Below the pieces are notes generated by a model that made no database searches, was not told the origin of the DNA, and saw only the letters and a program-made list of their open reading frames with translations. The translations under genes were made by a program, and so were the position numbers. 64,000 nt of DNA from Pseudomonas sp. S04 (GTDB lineage Bacteria > Pseudomonadota > Gammaproteobacteria > Pseudomonadales > Pseudomonadaceae). This document shows, piece by piece, positions 10,831-19,549 of this stretch (position 1 is its first letter; each line of letters starts with the position of its first letter). The stretch is taken from positions 372,001-436,000 of the forward strand of contig NZ_CP019427.1 in assembly GCF_009834545.1 (NCBI RefSeq). The letters run 5' to 3'.

Positions 10831-13393
10831 TTCCCAAGCACAGCCAGAGTCGCTCAGCGAGTATCTGGCGCATTTGCCGATGACCGATGAGCAGCGCGCC
10901 GAGTTGGCGGGCTGCAAATCCTTCAGCGAACTGCATGAACGCCTGTCCTCGTCGACCTTCGACGCACCGAGCGAGGCCGCACAGGCCTCGGTCGGCCGTC
11001 GCCTGACCCTCAACTCCGCCGAGGAGCTGGAAGAGGCCGAGATGCTGGTGCTCGACGCCAGCGGCCGGGTGTGCCTGAAAGCCACCCCGCCGATCCGTCG
11101 GACCAAGGTCGTGCCCGAGCCGTGGCGTACCAATATCCTGGTGCGCGGCTGGCGTCGGCTGACCGGTCGCACCAATCCGCCGGCACCGCCCAAGGATGAG
11201 CGTGTGCTGCCGGCCGCGCGCTGGCGCACCGTCGGTTCGATTCGCCGCTACATCCTGCTGGTGCTGATGCTCGGCCAGACCATCGTTGCCGGCTGGTACA
11301 TGAAAGGCATCATGCCGTACCAGGGCTGGTCGTTCGTCGACCTGAACGAAGTCCTGCATCAACCGCTGATGCAGACCGCCACGCAAGTGCTGCCATACGC
11401 CTTGCAGACCAGCATCCTGATTCTGTTCGGGATTCTGTTCTGCTGGGTCTCGGCCGGTTTCTGGACCGCGCTGATGGGCTTTCTCGAGCTGCTGACCGGT
11501 CACGATAAATACCGCATCTCCGGTAAAAGTGCCGGCAACGAGCCGATTCCCAAAGACGCCCGCACCGCCTTGGTGATGCCGATCTGCAACGAAGACGTGC
11601 CCCGGGTATTTGCCGGTTTGCGCGCCACGTTCGAATCGGTGGCCGCCACTGGCGATCTCGATCGTTTCGATTTCTTCGTCCTCAGTGACAGTAACGACTC
11701 CGATATCTGTGTCGCCGAGCAACAAGCCTGGCTGGATGTCTGCCGCGAAGCCAAGGGCTTTGGCAAGATCTTCTATCGCCGCCGTCGCCGTCGGGTCAAA
11801 CGCAAGAGCGGTAACCTCGACGACTTCTGCCGTCGCTGGGGGGGTGACTACAAGTACATGGTGGTCCTCGACGCCGACAGCGTGATGAGCGGTGAATGCC
11901 TGACCAGCCTGGTGCGCTTGATGGAAGCCACGCCGGACGCCGGGATCATCCAGACCGCGCCACGGGCGTCGGGCATGGACACCCTGTATGCGCGCATGCA
12001 GCAGTTCGCCACCCGGGTCTACGGCCCGCTGTTCACCGCCGGCCTGCACTTCTGGCAGTTGGGCGAATCCCACTACTGGGGGCACAACGCGATCATCCGC
12101 ATGAAGCCGTTCATCGAGCACTGCGCCTTGGCGCCGTTGCCCGGTAAAGGCGCGTTTGCCGGTGCCATCCTGTCCCACGACTTCGTTGAAGCCGCGCTGA
12201 TGCGCCGTGCCGGCTGGGGCGTGTGGATTGCCTACGACCTGCCGGGCAGCTACGAAGAACTGCCGCCCAACCTGCTGGACGAACTCAAGCGTGACCGTCG
12301 CTGGTGCCACGGCAACCTGATGAACTTCCGCCTGTTCCTGGTCAAGGGTATGCACCCGGTGCACCGTGCGGTGTTCCTGACGGGCGTGATGTCCTACCTG
12401 TCGGCACCGCTGTGGTTCTTCTTCCTGGTGCTGTCGACAGCGCTGCTGGCGGTCAACACGCTGATGGAGCCGCAGTACTTCCTGGAACCGCGCCAGTTGT
12501 ATCCGCTGTGGCCACAATGGCACCCGGACAAAGCCATCGCGCTGTTCTCGACCACCATCGTGCTGCTGTTCCTGCCGAAGTTGTTGAGCATCATCCTGAT
12601 CTGGGCCAAGGGCGCGAAAGAGTTCGGCGGCAAGTTCAAGGTCACCCTGTCGATGCTCCTGGAGATGCTGTTCTCCATGTTGCTGGCGCCGGTGCGGATG
12701 ATTTTCCACACCCGGTTTGTGCTCGCCGCGTTCCTCGGTTGGGCCGCGACCTGGAACTCGCCACAGCGTGACGATGACTCCACGCCCTGGAGCGAGGCAG
12801 TCAAGCGTCACGGTCCACAGACCCTGCTGGGCTTCTTCTGGGCCTTGCTGGTGATCTGGCTGAACCCGAGCTTCCTGTGGTGGCTGGTGCCGATCGTCGG
12901 TTCGTTGATGCTGTCGATCCCGGTGTCGGTGATCTCCAGCCGTGTGGGCCTGGGCCTGAAGTCCCGTGACGAGAGCCTGTTCCTGATTCCTGAGGAATAC
13001 AATCCGCCACAGGCCTTGCTGGCGACCGACCAGTACACCCACGAGAACCGCTGGCACGCCCTGAACGACGGCTTCATCCGCGCCGTGGTCGATCCGCAGC
13101 AGAACGCCCTGGCGTGTGCGTTGGCGACTTCGCGTCACGGTCAGGCCGAGCCGATCGAGTGGTTGCGCACCGAGCGGGTACGCCATGCGTTGAAAGTCGG
13201 CCCGGCCGGCTTGAACAACCATGAGCGCCTGCAGTTGCTTAGCGACCCGGTCGCCCTGGCTCGCCTGCATGAGCAGGTCTGGAGCGAAGGCCACGCCGAC
13301 TGGCTGGACGCCTGGCGGGCTTCGGTGAAAGCCGACCCCCATGCGCCGCTGTTGCCGCTCAAGCCCTTGAGCTTGCAGGCACAACCGGCCTGA
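10823..13393 (+). CDS. opgH: Glucan glucosyltransferase OpgH (MdoH)
   Basis: Inner-membrane family-2 glycosyltransferase that polymerises the beta-glucan backbone of osmoregulated periplasmic glucans from UDP-glucose. The 856-residue protein has a cytoplasmic N-terminal region, membrane segments before and after a GT2 domain, the nucleotide-sugar Asp motif VVLDADSVM, and the RDRRWCHGN motif corresponding to Q/RxxRW. It overlaps opgG and is co-transcribed. Its natural terminator now appears to be interrupted by two insertion sequences starting 24 bases after the stop. Confidence 0.96.
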   Translation: MSNSQAQPESLSEYLAHLPMTDEQRAELAGCKSFSELHERLSSSTFDAPSEAAQASVGRRLTLNSAEELEEAEMLVLDASGRVCLKATPPIRRTKVVPEPWRTNILVRGWRRLTGRTNPPAPPKDERVLPAARWRTVGSIRRYILLVLMLGQTIVAGWYMKGIMPYQGWSFVDLNEVLHQPLMQTATQVLPYALQTSILILFGILFCWVSAGFWTALMGFLELLTGHDKYRISGKSAGNEPIPKDARTALVMPICNEDVPRVFAGLRATFESVAATGDLDRFDFFVLSDSNDSDICVAEQQAWLDVCREAKGFGKIFYRRRRRRVKRKSGNLDDFCRRWGGDYKYMVVLDADSVMSGECLTSLVRLMEATPDAGIIQTAPRASGMDTLYARMQQFATRVYGPLFTAGLHFWQLGESHYWGHNAIIRMKPFIEHCALAPLPGKGAFAGAILSHDFVEAALMRRAGWGVWIAYDLPGSYEELPPNLLDELKRDRRWCHGNLMNFRLFLVKGMHPVHRAVFLTGVMSYLSAPLWFFFLVLSTALLAVNTLMEPQYFLEPRQLYPLWPQWHPDKAIALFSTTIVLLFLPKLLSIILIWAKGAKEFGGKFKVTLSMLLEMLFSMLLAPVRMIFHTRFVLAAFLGWAATWNSPQRDDDSTPWSEAVKRHGPQTLLGFFWALLVIWLNPSFLWWLVPIVGSLMLSIPVSVISSRVGLGLKSRDESLFLIPEEYNPPQALLATDQYTHENRWHALNDGFIRAVVDPQQNALACALATSRHGQAEPIEWLRTERVRHALKVGPAGLNNHERLQLLSDPVALARLHEQVWSEGHADWLDAWRASVKADPHAPLLPLKPLSLQAQPA

Positions 13394-13416
13394 TAAAAAA
13401 AGCCCAGCACTAAGCT
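13393..13416 (+). terminator. Left half of the disrupted opgGH terminator
   Basis: AAAAAAAGCCCAGC just after the opgH stop pairs, with one A-G mismatch, with GCGGGGCT followed by eight Ts at 14848-14862. The two halves look like one rho-independent terminator whose loop now holds the IS4-family element at 13417-14838. Confidence 0.6.
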
Positions 13417-13425
13417 TAATGCTGT

Positions 13426-14757
13426 TCACTTAAGCGGAGCAGCCTTACGGTCCACTGGGAACCGGGTCTTTGAAATCTTCACCGTCCTTGGCCTCGAAGG
13501 CCTGGGGCGGTGATCCAGAAACAATCCCCCGATACCTGCCCTCAGTTCCGCCAAGCGTCTCCCTGTCGCTGAAACTGGATTGGCTGCTGCCATCACGATC
13601 AATTGCACGGCGATGTACTGACAGGCCGGTTTGAAACGGATGTCCGAAGGCGCTCGACCAAACGCCACCGCCGCTTGGCTCGCTTCCCGGCGAATCACGT
13701 TGTAAGCCAGCAACAGCCCCCACACTTCCTGATAGATCAGCTCGATTTTTTTGCTGCGCAAGGTCATTGCGTTCTGTTGCATTGAACTCTTGATGTCCCT
13801 GAAACCCAACTCGATCTCCCAACGCTCCTGATAAAGTTTGGCAACAGCCTTAGTGGTGTAGGTCTTGGCCGGCAAGGACGTCATGACGGTTTTCACTTTG
13901 CCTTGAATTTCATAGCTGACTTCGCGTACCTCCCAGTGCGAGGGAAGAGTCGGATTTCGCTTTCTGGCCTGTGGCGAGACTTTCATACGCACCAAACGGT
14001 CGCGCTGGTTGTAGCGGGCCACTTCCTCGCAGACCAGTCCCTTTTTTGCCGGGATCAACCAATGACGGCTGGTGCCCGTTCTACTTAGGCTCAACAGCAG
14101 CTCCGCGCCCCAGAACCCTTTGTCGAACAGCGTCACCGAGTGGTCGGGAATCTGCTGCAAAAACTCGTCGGCCAGGCGCATTTCACTGCGTCGGTAGGGG
14201 CTCAATTGTGCATCTAGGATCACGTGCGAACGCACATTCATTAGCGCCACCAGGCGCAGCATCGGAAACGGTGTCTGGCGATCGCTGGGGGTGTTTCCCG
14301 ACCCGAAGTGATCTCGAAGCTCGGGCGTATCCGGGGTGCGAAAAAGCGCACCGTCCACCGCGAAAACCTGCAAATTATGCCAGGCATCATCGTCATAGCG
14401 CTCTGCGCCCCAATGGTTGCCGGTCTTACGGAACAACCACTCAACAGGATCGGCGCCGAGCCGTTTACGAGCTTCGGTTACACCACTGCGCGCCAGCAAA
14501 TGGTCAGAGGCCAGGCCTTGGGCGCAGATGTTCAAACGCCTGGCCACCTCGTGAACCGGCTCGTCACGAAATAACGCCATGCCAAGCACTAGCCACAGCA
14601 CTTGATCAGCGGGCAGGCGCCGCCGGCGAATGGTCGCCTGACTGGAGAGGTCGAGCGCAGACGCTACCCACTCGATGGGAATGTTTTGGGTGAAGGTGCT
14701 CAGGTCGCAGAAGTTAAAAAGGTCGTCGAGGTCGAGCAGGTCCTGTTGAACAGACAT
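13426..14757 (-). CDS. IS4-family DDE transposase
   Basis: 443-residue transposase with an N-terminal IS4 domain and an RNase H-like catalytic domain. Candidate catalytic acids are D135 (AVDGALF), D212 (LFDKGFWG) and E316. The family signature Y-2-R-3-E-6-K is exact: Y309, R312, E316, K323. The frame is intact, so the element could be active. The stop lies inside the left inverted repeat region. The ATG follows directly after six Ts of a strong hairpin and has no ribosome-binding site, which suggests low expression. Confidence 0.95.
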   Translation of the reverse strand: MSVQQDLLDLDDLFNFCDLSTFTQNIPIEWVASALDLSSQATIRRRRLPADQVLWLVLGMALFRDEPVHEVARRLNICAQGLASDHLLARSGVTEARKRLGADPVEWLFRKTGNHWGAERYDDDAWHNLQVFAVDGALFRTPDTPELRDHFGSGNTPSDRQTPFPMLRLVALMNVRSHVILDAQLSPYRRSEMRLADEFLQQIPDHSVTLFDKGFWGAELLLSLSRTGTSRHWLIPAKKGLVCEEVARYNQRDRLVRMKVSPQARKRNPTLPSHWEVREVSYEIQGKVKTVMTSLPAKTYTTKAVAKLYQERWEIELGFRDIKSSMQQNAMTLRSKKIELIYQEVWGLLLAYNVIRREASQAAVAFGRAPSDIRFKPACQYIAVQLIVMAAANPVSATGRRLAELRAGIGGLFLDHRPRPSRPRTVKISKTRFPVDRKAAPLK

Positions 14758-14792
14758 AAAAAATCCGATGCCAGAGGTCTGGCATCGGATTT
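14758..14792 (-). terminator. Intrinsic terminator in the IS4 leader, abutting the transposase ATG
   Basis: A perfect 15-bp inverted repeat, AAATCCGATGCCAGA (14761-14775) and TCTGGCATCGGATTT (14778-14792). Read on the minus strand it is followed by six Ts (14763-14758) and then immediately by the transposase ATG at 14757. It would stop transcription entering from outside the element and also bury the start codon region. Confidence 0.8.
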
Positions 14793-14838
14793 TCTAGGAA
14801 GCCCGGCGTGAGCTCAAATGCTTAAGTGAACAGCATTA

Positions 14839-14862
14839 CGCCGAACCGCGGGGCTTTTTTTT
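14839..14862 (+). terminator. Right half of the disrupted opgGH terminator with its T-tract
   Basis: CGCCGAACC, then GCGGGGC and eight Ts (14855-14862). It pairs with the left half at 13394-13407. The eight Ts are repeated at 16171-16178 on the other side of the ISL3-family element, as its target duplication. Confidence 0.6.
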
Positions 14863-14895
14863 GGTTCTTCACGGAATCCCGGGAAACACAGAAAC

Positions 14896-14958
14896 AAGAA
14901 CGCCGATTTGATTGATGATGTTCGTGCGAGCAAACACATCTAACAAAACGGCGTTCTT
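14896..14958 (+). promoter_or_regulatory. Inverted repeat abutting the ISL3 transposase start
   Basis: AAGAACGCCG (14896-14905) and CGGCGTTCTT (14949-14958) form a perfect 10-bp inverted repeat spanning the leader. The right arm ends one base before the ATG at 14959 and occupies the place of a ribosome-binding site. A transcript entering from outside would fold over the start region. Confidence 0.6.
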
Positions 14959-16164
14959 ATGCGCGATATTAATACTTTCCTTCCTTTTTGGGAGGGCTTT
15001 TCTGTCGTCACCATCAAGCCTGATGGCGACGCGCTTCAGATCGACCTGATTCCCCACGCCACCCGGTTCCCTTCCTGTAGCGGCTGCCAAAAACCCTGTT
15101 CAACCACGCATGAGTATTGCGAGCGGACCGTCCGCGATTTACCGATTCTCGGCCGTGCGGTGCGCCTCAGCGTGTTGCTCAGGCGTGTTGGCTGTCGTGA
15201 CTGCGGTAAACGTATGGAGGCCGTCAGTTGGCTGGACCGCTATGCCCGCATGACGCGGCGTCTGGCCGAGGCGGTCATTCAAGCCTGCGAGCGCCTTCCC
15301 ACACTGCACGTGGCTCAACTGTTTGGGCTGCACTGGGACACCGTTCGGTTGCTGGAGCGTCGAGCCTTGCAAGCGGCGTTGAGCGTTTTGCCAAAGGCGC
15401 AACCGCGACGTCTGGTGATGGACGAGTTCGCCCTGTTCAAAGGTCATCGTTACGCCAGCGTGGTGCTGGATGCGGATACACGACGAGTGCTGTGGATCGG
15501 TGAAGGTCGCAGCCGAGCAGCGATCAGGCCTTTCTTCGAAGAACTGGGGCCAGAGGGTTGTGCTCGAATCGAAGCGGTGGCGATGGACATGAACACCGCT
15601 TTTGACCTGGAGGTTCGTCAGCACTGTCCCAACGCGCGAGTGGTCTACGACCTCTTCCATGTGGTGGCCAAATATGGCCGAGAGGTGATTGATCGGGTCC
15701 GCGTCGACGAGGCTAACCGGTTGCGTCACGACAAGCCTGCCCGCAAGGTCATCAAGCAGGCGCGATGGCTGTTGCTGCGCAATCCGCAGAACTTGAAAAC
15801 GCCGGAACAACAGGTCCGCCTGGAGGATCTACTGGCGGCCAACCAAGCGTTGATGACGGTCTACTTGATGAAGGCTGAACTCAAAACACTCTGGACCCCG
15901 AGTACTGCCTGGGGTTGGCGATCGGCCTGGAAGCAATGGCTGCGCCATGCGCACGAAAGCGAAATACCAGCTCTGATCCAGTTCGCCAAACGGCTAAAGG
16001 GTTACTGGCGGGGCATCGTCAGCCGGGTTCGCTGGCCGATGCACACCGGTCAGTTGGAAGGAATAAACAATCGAATAAAGGTCATCAAGCGGATGGCGTA
16101 CGGTTACCGGGACAGCGAATTCTTTTTCATGAAGATCAAGAGCGTCTTTCCCGGTAATCCGTGA
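14959..16164 (+). CDS. ISL3-family DDE transposase
   Basis: 401-residue transposase. An N-terminal cysteine cluster (C40, C43, C47, C54, then C79 and C82) resembles the family zinc-binding region. It is followed by a helix-turn-helix-like segment and a DDE domain with D155 (MDEFALFKGH), D210 (AMDMN) and E367 (QLEGINNRIK). The C-terminal IKVIKRMAYGYRD stretch is typical of ISL3 proteins. The frame is intact and its stop lies inside the right terminal repeat, so no hairpin follows it and read-through into the ABC operon is possible. Confidence 0.95.
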   Translation: MRDINTFLPFWEGFSVVTIKPDGDALQIDLIPHATRFPSCSGCQKPCSTTHEYCERTVRDLPILGRAVRLSVLLRRVGCRDCGKRMEAVSWLDRYARMTRRLAEAVIQACERLPTLHVAQLFGLHWDTVRLLERRALQAALSVLPKAQPRRLVMDEFALFKGHRYASVVLDADTRRVLWIGEGRSRAAIRPFFEELGPEGCARIEAVAMDMNTAFDLEVRQHCPNARVVYDLFHVVAKYGREVIDRVRVDEANRLRHDKPARKVIKQARWLLLRNPQNLKTPEQQVRLEDLLAANQALMTVYLMKAELKTLWTPSTAWGWRSAWKQWLRHAHESEIPALIQFAKRLKGYWRGIVSRVRWPMHTGQLEGINNRIKVIKRMAYGYRDSEFFFMKIKSVFPGNP

Positions 16165-16198
16165 AGAACCTTTTTTTTGCCTGAAACTTCGTAACCAC

Positions 16199-16226
16199 TT
16201 GTGCAAACGGCCGAGTGCGTTAGCAT
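16199..16226 (+). promoter_or_regulatory. Putative sigma-70 promoter of the amino-acid ABC operon
   Basis: TTGTGC (16199-16204), a 16-base spacer and TAGCAT (16221-16226), about 107 bases before the binding-protein start. The right end of the ISL3-family element lies 28 bases upstream of the -35, so the promoter itself survived the insertion. Confidence 0.5.
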
Positions 16227-16332
16227 CGCTCCCTTCTTTGGTGTGCCCGGACAACCTTTGTGTCCGTATCGGTCGTTTTCCACAAGAAAGCGTTCGATTG
16301 CGCGCCTTACTACAAAAAGATTGGGGACTTTG

Positions 16333-17133
16333 ATGATGAAGAAGTATCTCTCGATGCTGATGCTCGGCGTCTCGGCACTGGTAGCAGTCAACGCGGCGCA
16401 GGCCGGCGCCATCGACGATGCAGTCAAGCGTGGCACGTTGAAAGTCGGCATGGATCCGACCTACATGCCGTTTGAAATGACCAACAAGCGCGGCGAAATC
16501 ATTGGCTTCGAAGTCGACCTGCTCAAAGCCATGACCAAGGCCATGGGCGTCAAGCTGGAACTGGTATCCACCGGTTACGATGGCATCATCCCGGCCTTGC
16601 TGACCGACAAGTTCGACATGATCGGCAGCGGCATGACCCTGACCCAGGAACGCAACCTGCGCCTGAACTTCAGCGAACCCTTCATCGTGGTCGGCCAGAC
16701 GCTGCTGATCCGCAAGGAGCTGGAAGGCACCATCAAGTCCTATAAAGACCTGAACAGCGCTGACTACCGCATCACCTCCAAGCTCGGCACCACGGGCGAA
16801 ATGGTCGCCAGGAAGCTGATGTCCAAAGCCAAGTACCACGGCTACGACAACGAACAGGAAGGTGTGCTCGACGTGGTCAACGGCAAGGCTGACGCCTTTG
16901 TCTACGACGCACCGTACAACGTGGTGGCAGTGAACAAGGTCGGCAACGGCAAGCTGGTGTTCCTCGACAAGCCGTTCACCTACGAGCCACTGGCTTTCGG
17001 CCTGAAGAAGGGCGACTACGACAGCCTGAACTTCATCAACAACTTCCTGCACCAGATCCACGAAGACGGCACCTACGATCGTATTCATGACAAGTGGTTC
17101 AAAGACACCGCTTGGCAGAAAGACATGGAATAA
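16333..17133 (+). CDS. Amino-acid ABC transporter, periplasmic binding protein
   Basis: Solute-binding protein of the polar amino-acid (HAAT) family. An N-terminal signal peptide (MMKKYLSMLMLG...) ends near AQAG, followed by the family pattern LKVGMDPTYMPFEM, GFEVDLLKAM and YDGIIPALLTDKFDMI. Two adjacent ATG codons (16333 and 16336) follow GGGGAC at 16323-16328. The second has the better spacing and gives the usual MKK opening. It is followed by a permease and an ATPase gene. The substrate cannot be told from sequence. Confidence 0.93.
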   Translation: MMKKYLSMLMLGVSALVAVNAAQAGAIDDAVKRGTLKVGMDPTYMPFEMTNKRGEIIGFEVDLLKAMTKAMGVKLELVSTGYDGIIPALLTDKFDMIGSGMTLTQERNLRLNFSEPFIVVGQTLLIRKELEGTIKSYKDLNSADYRITSKLGTTGEMVARKLMSKAKYHGYDNEQEGVLDVVNGKADAFVYDAPYNVVAVNKVGNGKLVFLDKPFTYEPLAFGLKKGDYDSLNFINNFLHQIHEDGTYDRIHDKWFKDTAWQKDME

Positions 17134-17162
17134 GGCTTGGTCAGATAGACCGAGTCGCCTCA

Positions 17163-17251
17163 ATCGCTGGCAAGCCAGCTCCCACAGGTTCAGCGTTGGA
17201 CACAAAAATGCTGCTCACCTGGACCATTGTGGGAGCGGGCTTGCCCGCGAT
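17163..17251. repeat. REP pair (inverted)
   Basis: REP copies at 17163-17187 (ATCGCTGGCAAGCCAGCTCC...) and 17228-17251 (TGTGGGAGCGGGCTTGCCCG...) in opposite orientation. They lie between the binding-protein gene and the permease gene. In an operon transcript this hairpin could stabilise the upstream mRNA and give more binding protein than permease. Confidence 0.88.
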
Positions 17252-17288
17252 GACGGCCTGACAGGCAACATACATCCCGGAACCCGCA

Positions 17289-18248
17289 ATGAAACATAAA
17301 AAAGCCCAATGGCCCTGGCACGTCCTGACCGTGCTGGTGCTGGTCGGCATGGCCGGCGCGTTGTACTACGCCACCTCGCTGATGTCCTACGAATGGCGCT
17401 GGAACCGCGTGCCGCAGTACTTCGCCTATCACGCCGAAGACACCCAGCGTGCCGCCGACATCTCCACCGTCAGCGAACTGGTGCGCAAAGGTGACAAAGC
17501 TGAGGTGACCCTGCGCAACGACGCCGGCACCGAGCAAGTGCTGACGGTCGACGACAACAGCCTGCAAGTGGCCCGTGGCGACGATGTGGCCGAAGGCGAT
17601 GTGATCGGTGTCACCCGGCATTGGGCCGCAGGACCGCTGCTGTGGGGCTTGTGGACAACCTTGTGGCTGTCGCTGGTCTCGGGTGTGCTTGGGCTGTTGA
17701 TCGGCCTCGCAACCGGCCTGTGCCGGCTGTCGAACAACCCGACCCTGCGTGACCTGTCGATCGTCTACATCGAGCTGGTGCGCGGTACGCCGCTGCTGGT
17801 GCAGATCTTCATTTTCTACTTCTTCATCGGCACGGTGCTCAACCTGTCCCGCGAGTTCGCCGGGATCGCTGCGCTGTCGCTGTTCACCGGTGCCTATGTG
17901 GCCGAGATCATTCGTTCCGGCGTACAGTCGATTGCCCGTGGGCAGAACGAAGCCGCGCGCTCCCTGGGCCTGAATGCCAGCCAGTCGATGCGCCATGTGG
18001 TGCTGCCGCAAGCATTCAAGCGGGTGCTGCCGCCACTGGCCGGGCAATTCATCAGCCTGGTCAAGGACACCTCGCTGGTGTCGGTCATCGCCATCACCGA
18101 GCTGCTCAAGAGTGGCCGTGAAGTCATCACCACCTCGTTCTCGCCGTTCGAAATCCTGTTCTGCGTGGCCGGGCTGTACCTGTTGATCAACCTGCCGCTG
18201 TCGAAAATGGCCAGCCGGCTTGAGCGGAGGCTCGCGCAAAGTGATTGA
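17289..18248 (+). CDS. Amino-acid ABC transporter permease with periplasmic insert
   Basis: Inner-membrane permease of the HisM/GlnP type. The ATPase-contact EAA loop is clear ([19 protein letters not shown], about residues 216-234). At 319 residues it is some 80-90 longer than a typical HAAT permease. The excess is a hydrophilic segment, about residues 33-112, between the first membrane helix and the conserved permease core, which would lie in the periplasm. The stop overlaps the ATPase gene by 8 bases. Confidence 0.92.
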   Translation: MKHKKAQWPWHVLTVLVLVGMAGALYYATSLMSYEWRWNRVPQYFAYHAEDTQRAADISTVSELVRKGDKAEVTLRNDAGTEQVLTVDDNSLQVARGDDVAEGDVIGVTRHWAAGPLLWGLWTTLWLSLVSGVLGLLIGLATGLCRLSNNPTLRDLSIVYIELVRGTPLLVQIFIFYFFIGTVLNLSREFAGIAALSLFTGAYVAEIIRSGVQSIARGQNEAARSLGLNASQSMRHVVLPQAFKRVLPPLAGQFISLVKDTSLVSVIAITELLKSGREVITTSFSPFEILFCVAGLYLLINLPLSKMASRLERRLAQSD

Positions 18249-18975
18249 AGTCCGCGATCTGATAAAAGTCTTCGACACCCGTGGCCAGGTGGTTCGCGCG
18301 GTGGACAACGTCACCACCCAGGTGGCCAAGGGCGAGGTGCTGGTGGTCATCGGTCCGTCCGGTTCCGGCAAATCGACTTTCTTGCGCTGCCTCAATGGCC
18401 TGGAAGAGTTCGATTCCGGCTCGGTGAGCATCGACGGCCTGCAACTGGCCGACCCGAAAACCGACGTGAATGCCTACCGGCGTGAAGTCGGCATGGTGTT
18501 CCAGCACTTCAACCTGTTCCCGCACATGACCGTGCTGGAGAACCTGTGCCTGGCGCAGAAGGTCGTGCGCAAGCGCGCCAAGAAGGAGCGCGAAGCCAAG
18601 GCCATGGCGCTGTTGGAGAAGGTCGGCATTGCGCAGAAGGCCCACGAGTTCCCGTCGCGCCTGTCCGGCGGCCAACAACAGCGGGTGGCAATCGCCCGGG
18701 CGCTGGCCATGGAGCCCAAGGTCATGCTGTTCGACGAACCGACCTCGGCACTCGACCCGGAAATGGTCGGCGAAGTGCTGGACGTGATGAAGACCCTGGC
18801 TGTGGAAGGCATGACCATGGTTTGCGTGACGCACGAAATGGGCTTTGCCCGCGAAGTGGCGGACCGGGTGCTGTTCTTCGATCACGGCAAGTTGCTGGAA
18901 GATGCTTCGCCAGCCGAGTTCTTTGATGCGCCGAAGGATCCACGGGCGCAGGCGTTCTTGCGTCAGGTCTTGTAA
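18241..18975 (+). CDS. Amino-acid ABC transporter ATP-binding protein
   Basis: Cytosolic ATPase subunit (244 aa) of the importer. Walker [10 protein letters not shown] is at residues 38-46, the signature is [15 protein letters not shown], Walker B is [14 protein letters not shown], and the switch histidine is in VTHEMGF. The GTG at 18241 is preferred because GGAGG at 18226-18230 lies upstream with 10-base spacing. A TTG at 18220 in the same frame lacks a site. The start lies inside the permease gene (8-base overlap). Confidence 0.95.
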   Translation: MIEVRDLIKVFDTRGQVVRAVDNVTTQVAKGEVLVVIGPSGSGKSTFLRCLNGLEEFDSGSVSIDGLQLADPKTDVNAYRREVGMVFQHFNLFPHMTVLENLCLAQKVVRKRAKKEREAKAMALLEKVGIAQKAHEFPSRLSGGQQQRVAIARALAMEPKVMLFDEPTSALDPEMVGEVLDVMKTLAVEGMTMVCVTHEMGFAREVADRVLFFDHGKLLEDASPAEFFDAPKDPRAQAFLRQVL

Positions 18976-19041
18976 GGGCGCGACTAAATAACTGGTCGGC
19001 AGAAACGTTTATCAAGGACTCCACGGACGGGCTTGAACAAC

Positions 19042-19512
19042 ATGGACTGTATCTTTTGCAAAATGCTCGCCGGCCAGGCACCCATGCACCTGATCTGGGA
19101 GGACGAAGCCCACGTGGCATTCCTCTCCAGCCGTCCCAATACACCGGGCTTCTCGGTGGTCGTGCCCCGGCAGCACGTTGGCAGCTACGCGTTCGCCCAG
19201 TCGGATGAGGTGTTGTCAGGCTTGATGATCGCCGCGAAAAAAGTCGCGCTGCTGATCGACCGCGCGCTGCCGGACGTCGGCCGCACGGGCTTGATGCTGG
19301 AAGGCTATGGCATCGACCATTTGCACGCCAAGCTCTTCCCCATGCACGGGACGGGCGACTCCAGCGCCTTCAAACCCATCAGTTCCAACGTCGACAGGTT
19401 CTTCGAGCGCTACGAAGGCTATATCTCGTCCCATGACTTCAAGGGTGAGCTCAACCACGACCTCGCGGCCCTGGCGCAGCACATTCGCCAGGTTGGCGGG
19501 TACGACGCCTGA
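19042..19512 (+). CDS. HIT (histidine triad) family protein
   Basis: Small nucleotide-binding hydrolase/transferase of the HIT superfamily (156 aa). The triad region is HLHAKLF at residues 93-99, and CIFCKMLAG near the N terminus resembles the family zinc-binding CxxC. ATG 19042 is used. A TTG at 19033 would add three residues, and neither has a good ribosome site. It follows the ABC operon by 66 bases on the same strand. The physiological substrate is unknown. Confidence 0.88.
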   Translation: MDCIFCKMLAGQAPMHLIWEDEAHVAFLSSRPNTPGFSVVVPRQHVGSYAFAQSDEVLSGLMIAAKKVALLIDRALPDVGRTGLMLEGYGIDHLHAKLFPMHGTGDSSAFKPISSNVDRFFERYEGYISSHDFKGELNHDLAALAQHIRQVGGYDA

Positions 19513-19549
19513 ACCGGGAGGCTGTTGCCAGCCTCGCGTGTGCCACCGA

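Larger units (their letters stand above)
13417..14838 (-). mobile_element. Intact IS4-family insertion sequence
   Basis: A 1422-bp element bounded by perfect 19-bp inverted repeats starting TAATGCTGTTCACTTAAGC (13417-13435, and its complement at 14820-14838). The repeat resembles the IS4 end (TAATGCC...TTAAGG, from memory). It contains one full-length transposase gene on the minus strand. I see no target duplication: the outer 11-13 bases do not match. It is flanked by the two halves of a terminator. Confidence 0.9.
14863..16170 (+). mobile_element. Intact ISL3-family insertion sequence
   Basis: A 1308-bp element with 26-bp terminal inverted repeats matching at 23 positions: 14863-14888 begins GGTTCTTCACGGA, and the complement of 16145-16170 begins the same way. 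It is flanked by an 8-bp duplication made only of T (14855-14862 and 16171-16178). ISL3 elements are known to make 8-bp duplications. It contains one full-length transposase gene. The insertion point is the T-tract of the former opgGH terminator. Confidence 0.92.

Noticed and set aside
13417..16170. Composite transposon formed by the two insertion sequences
   Set aside because: The elements belong to different families with different ends, and only terminator bases lie between them.
18220..18240. Longer ABC ATPase from TTG 18220
   Set aside because: The GTG at 18241 has a GGAGG site and gives the normal family N terminus; the TTG has none.
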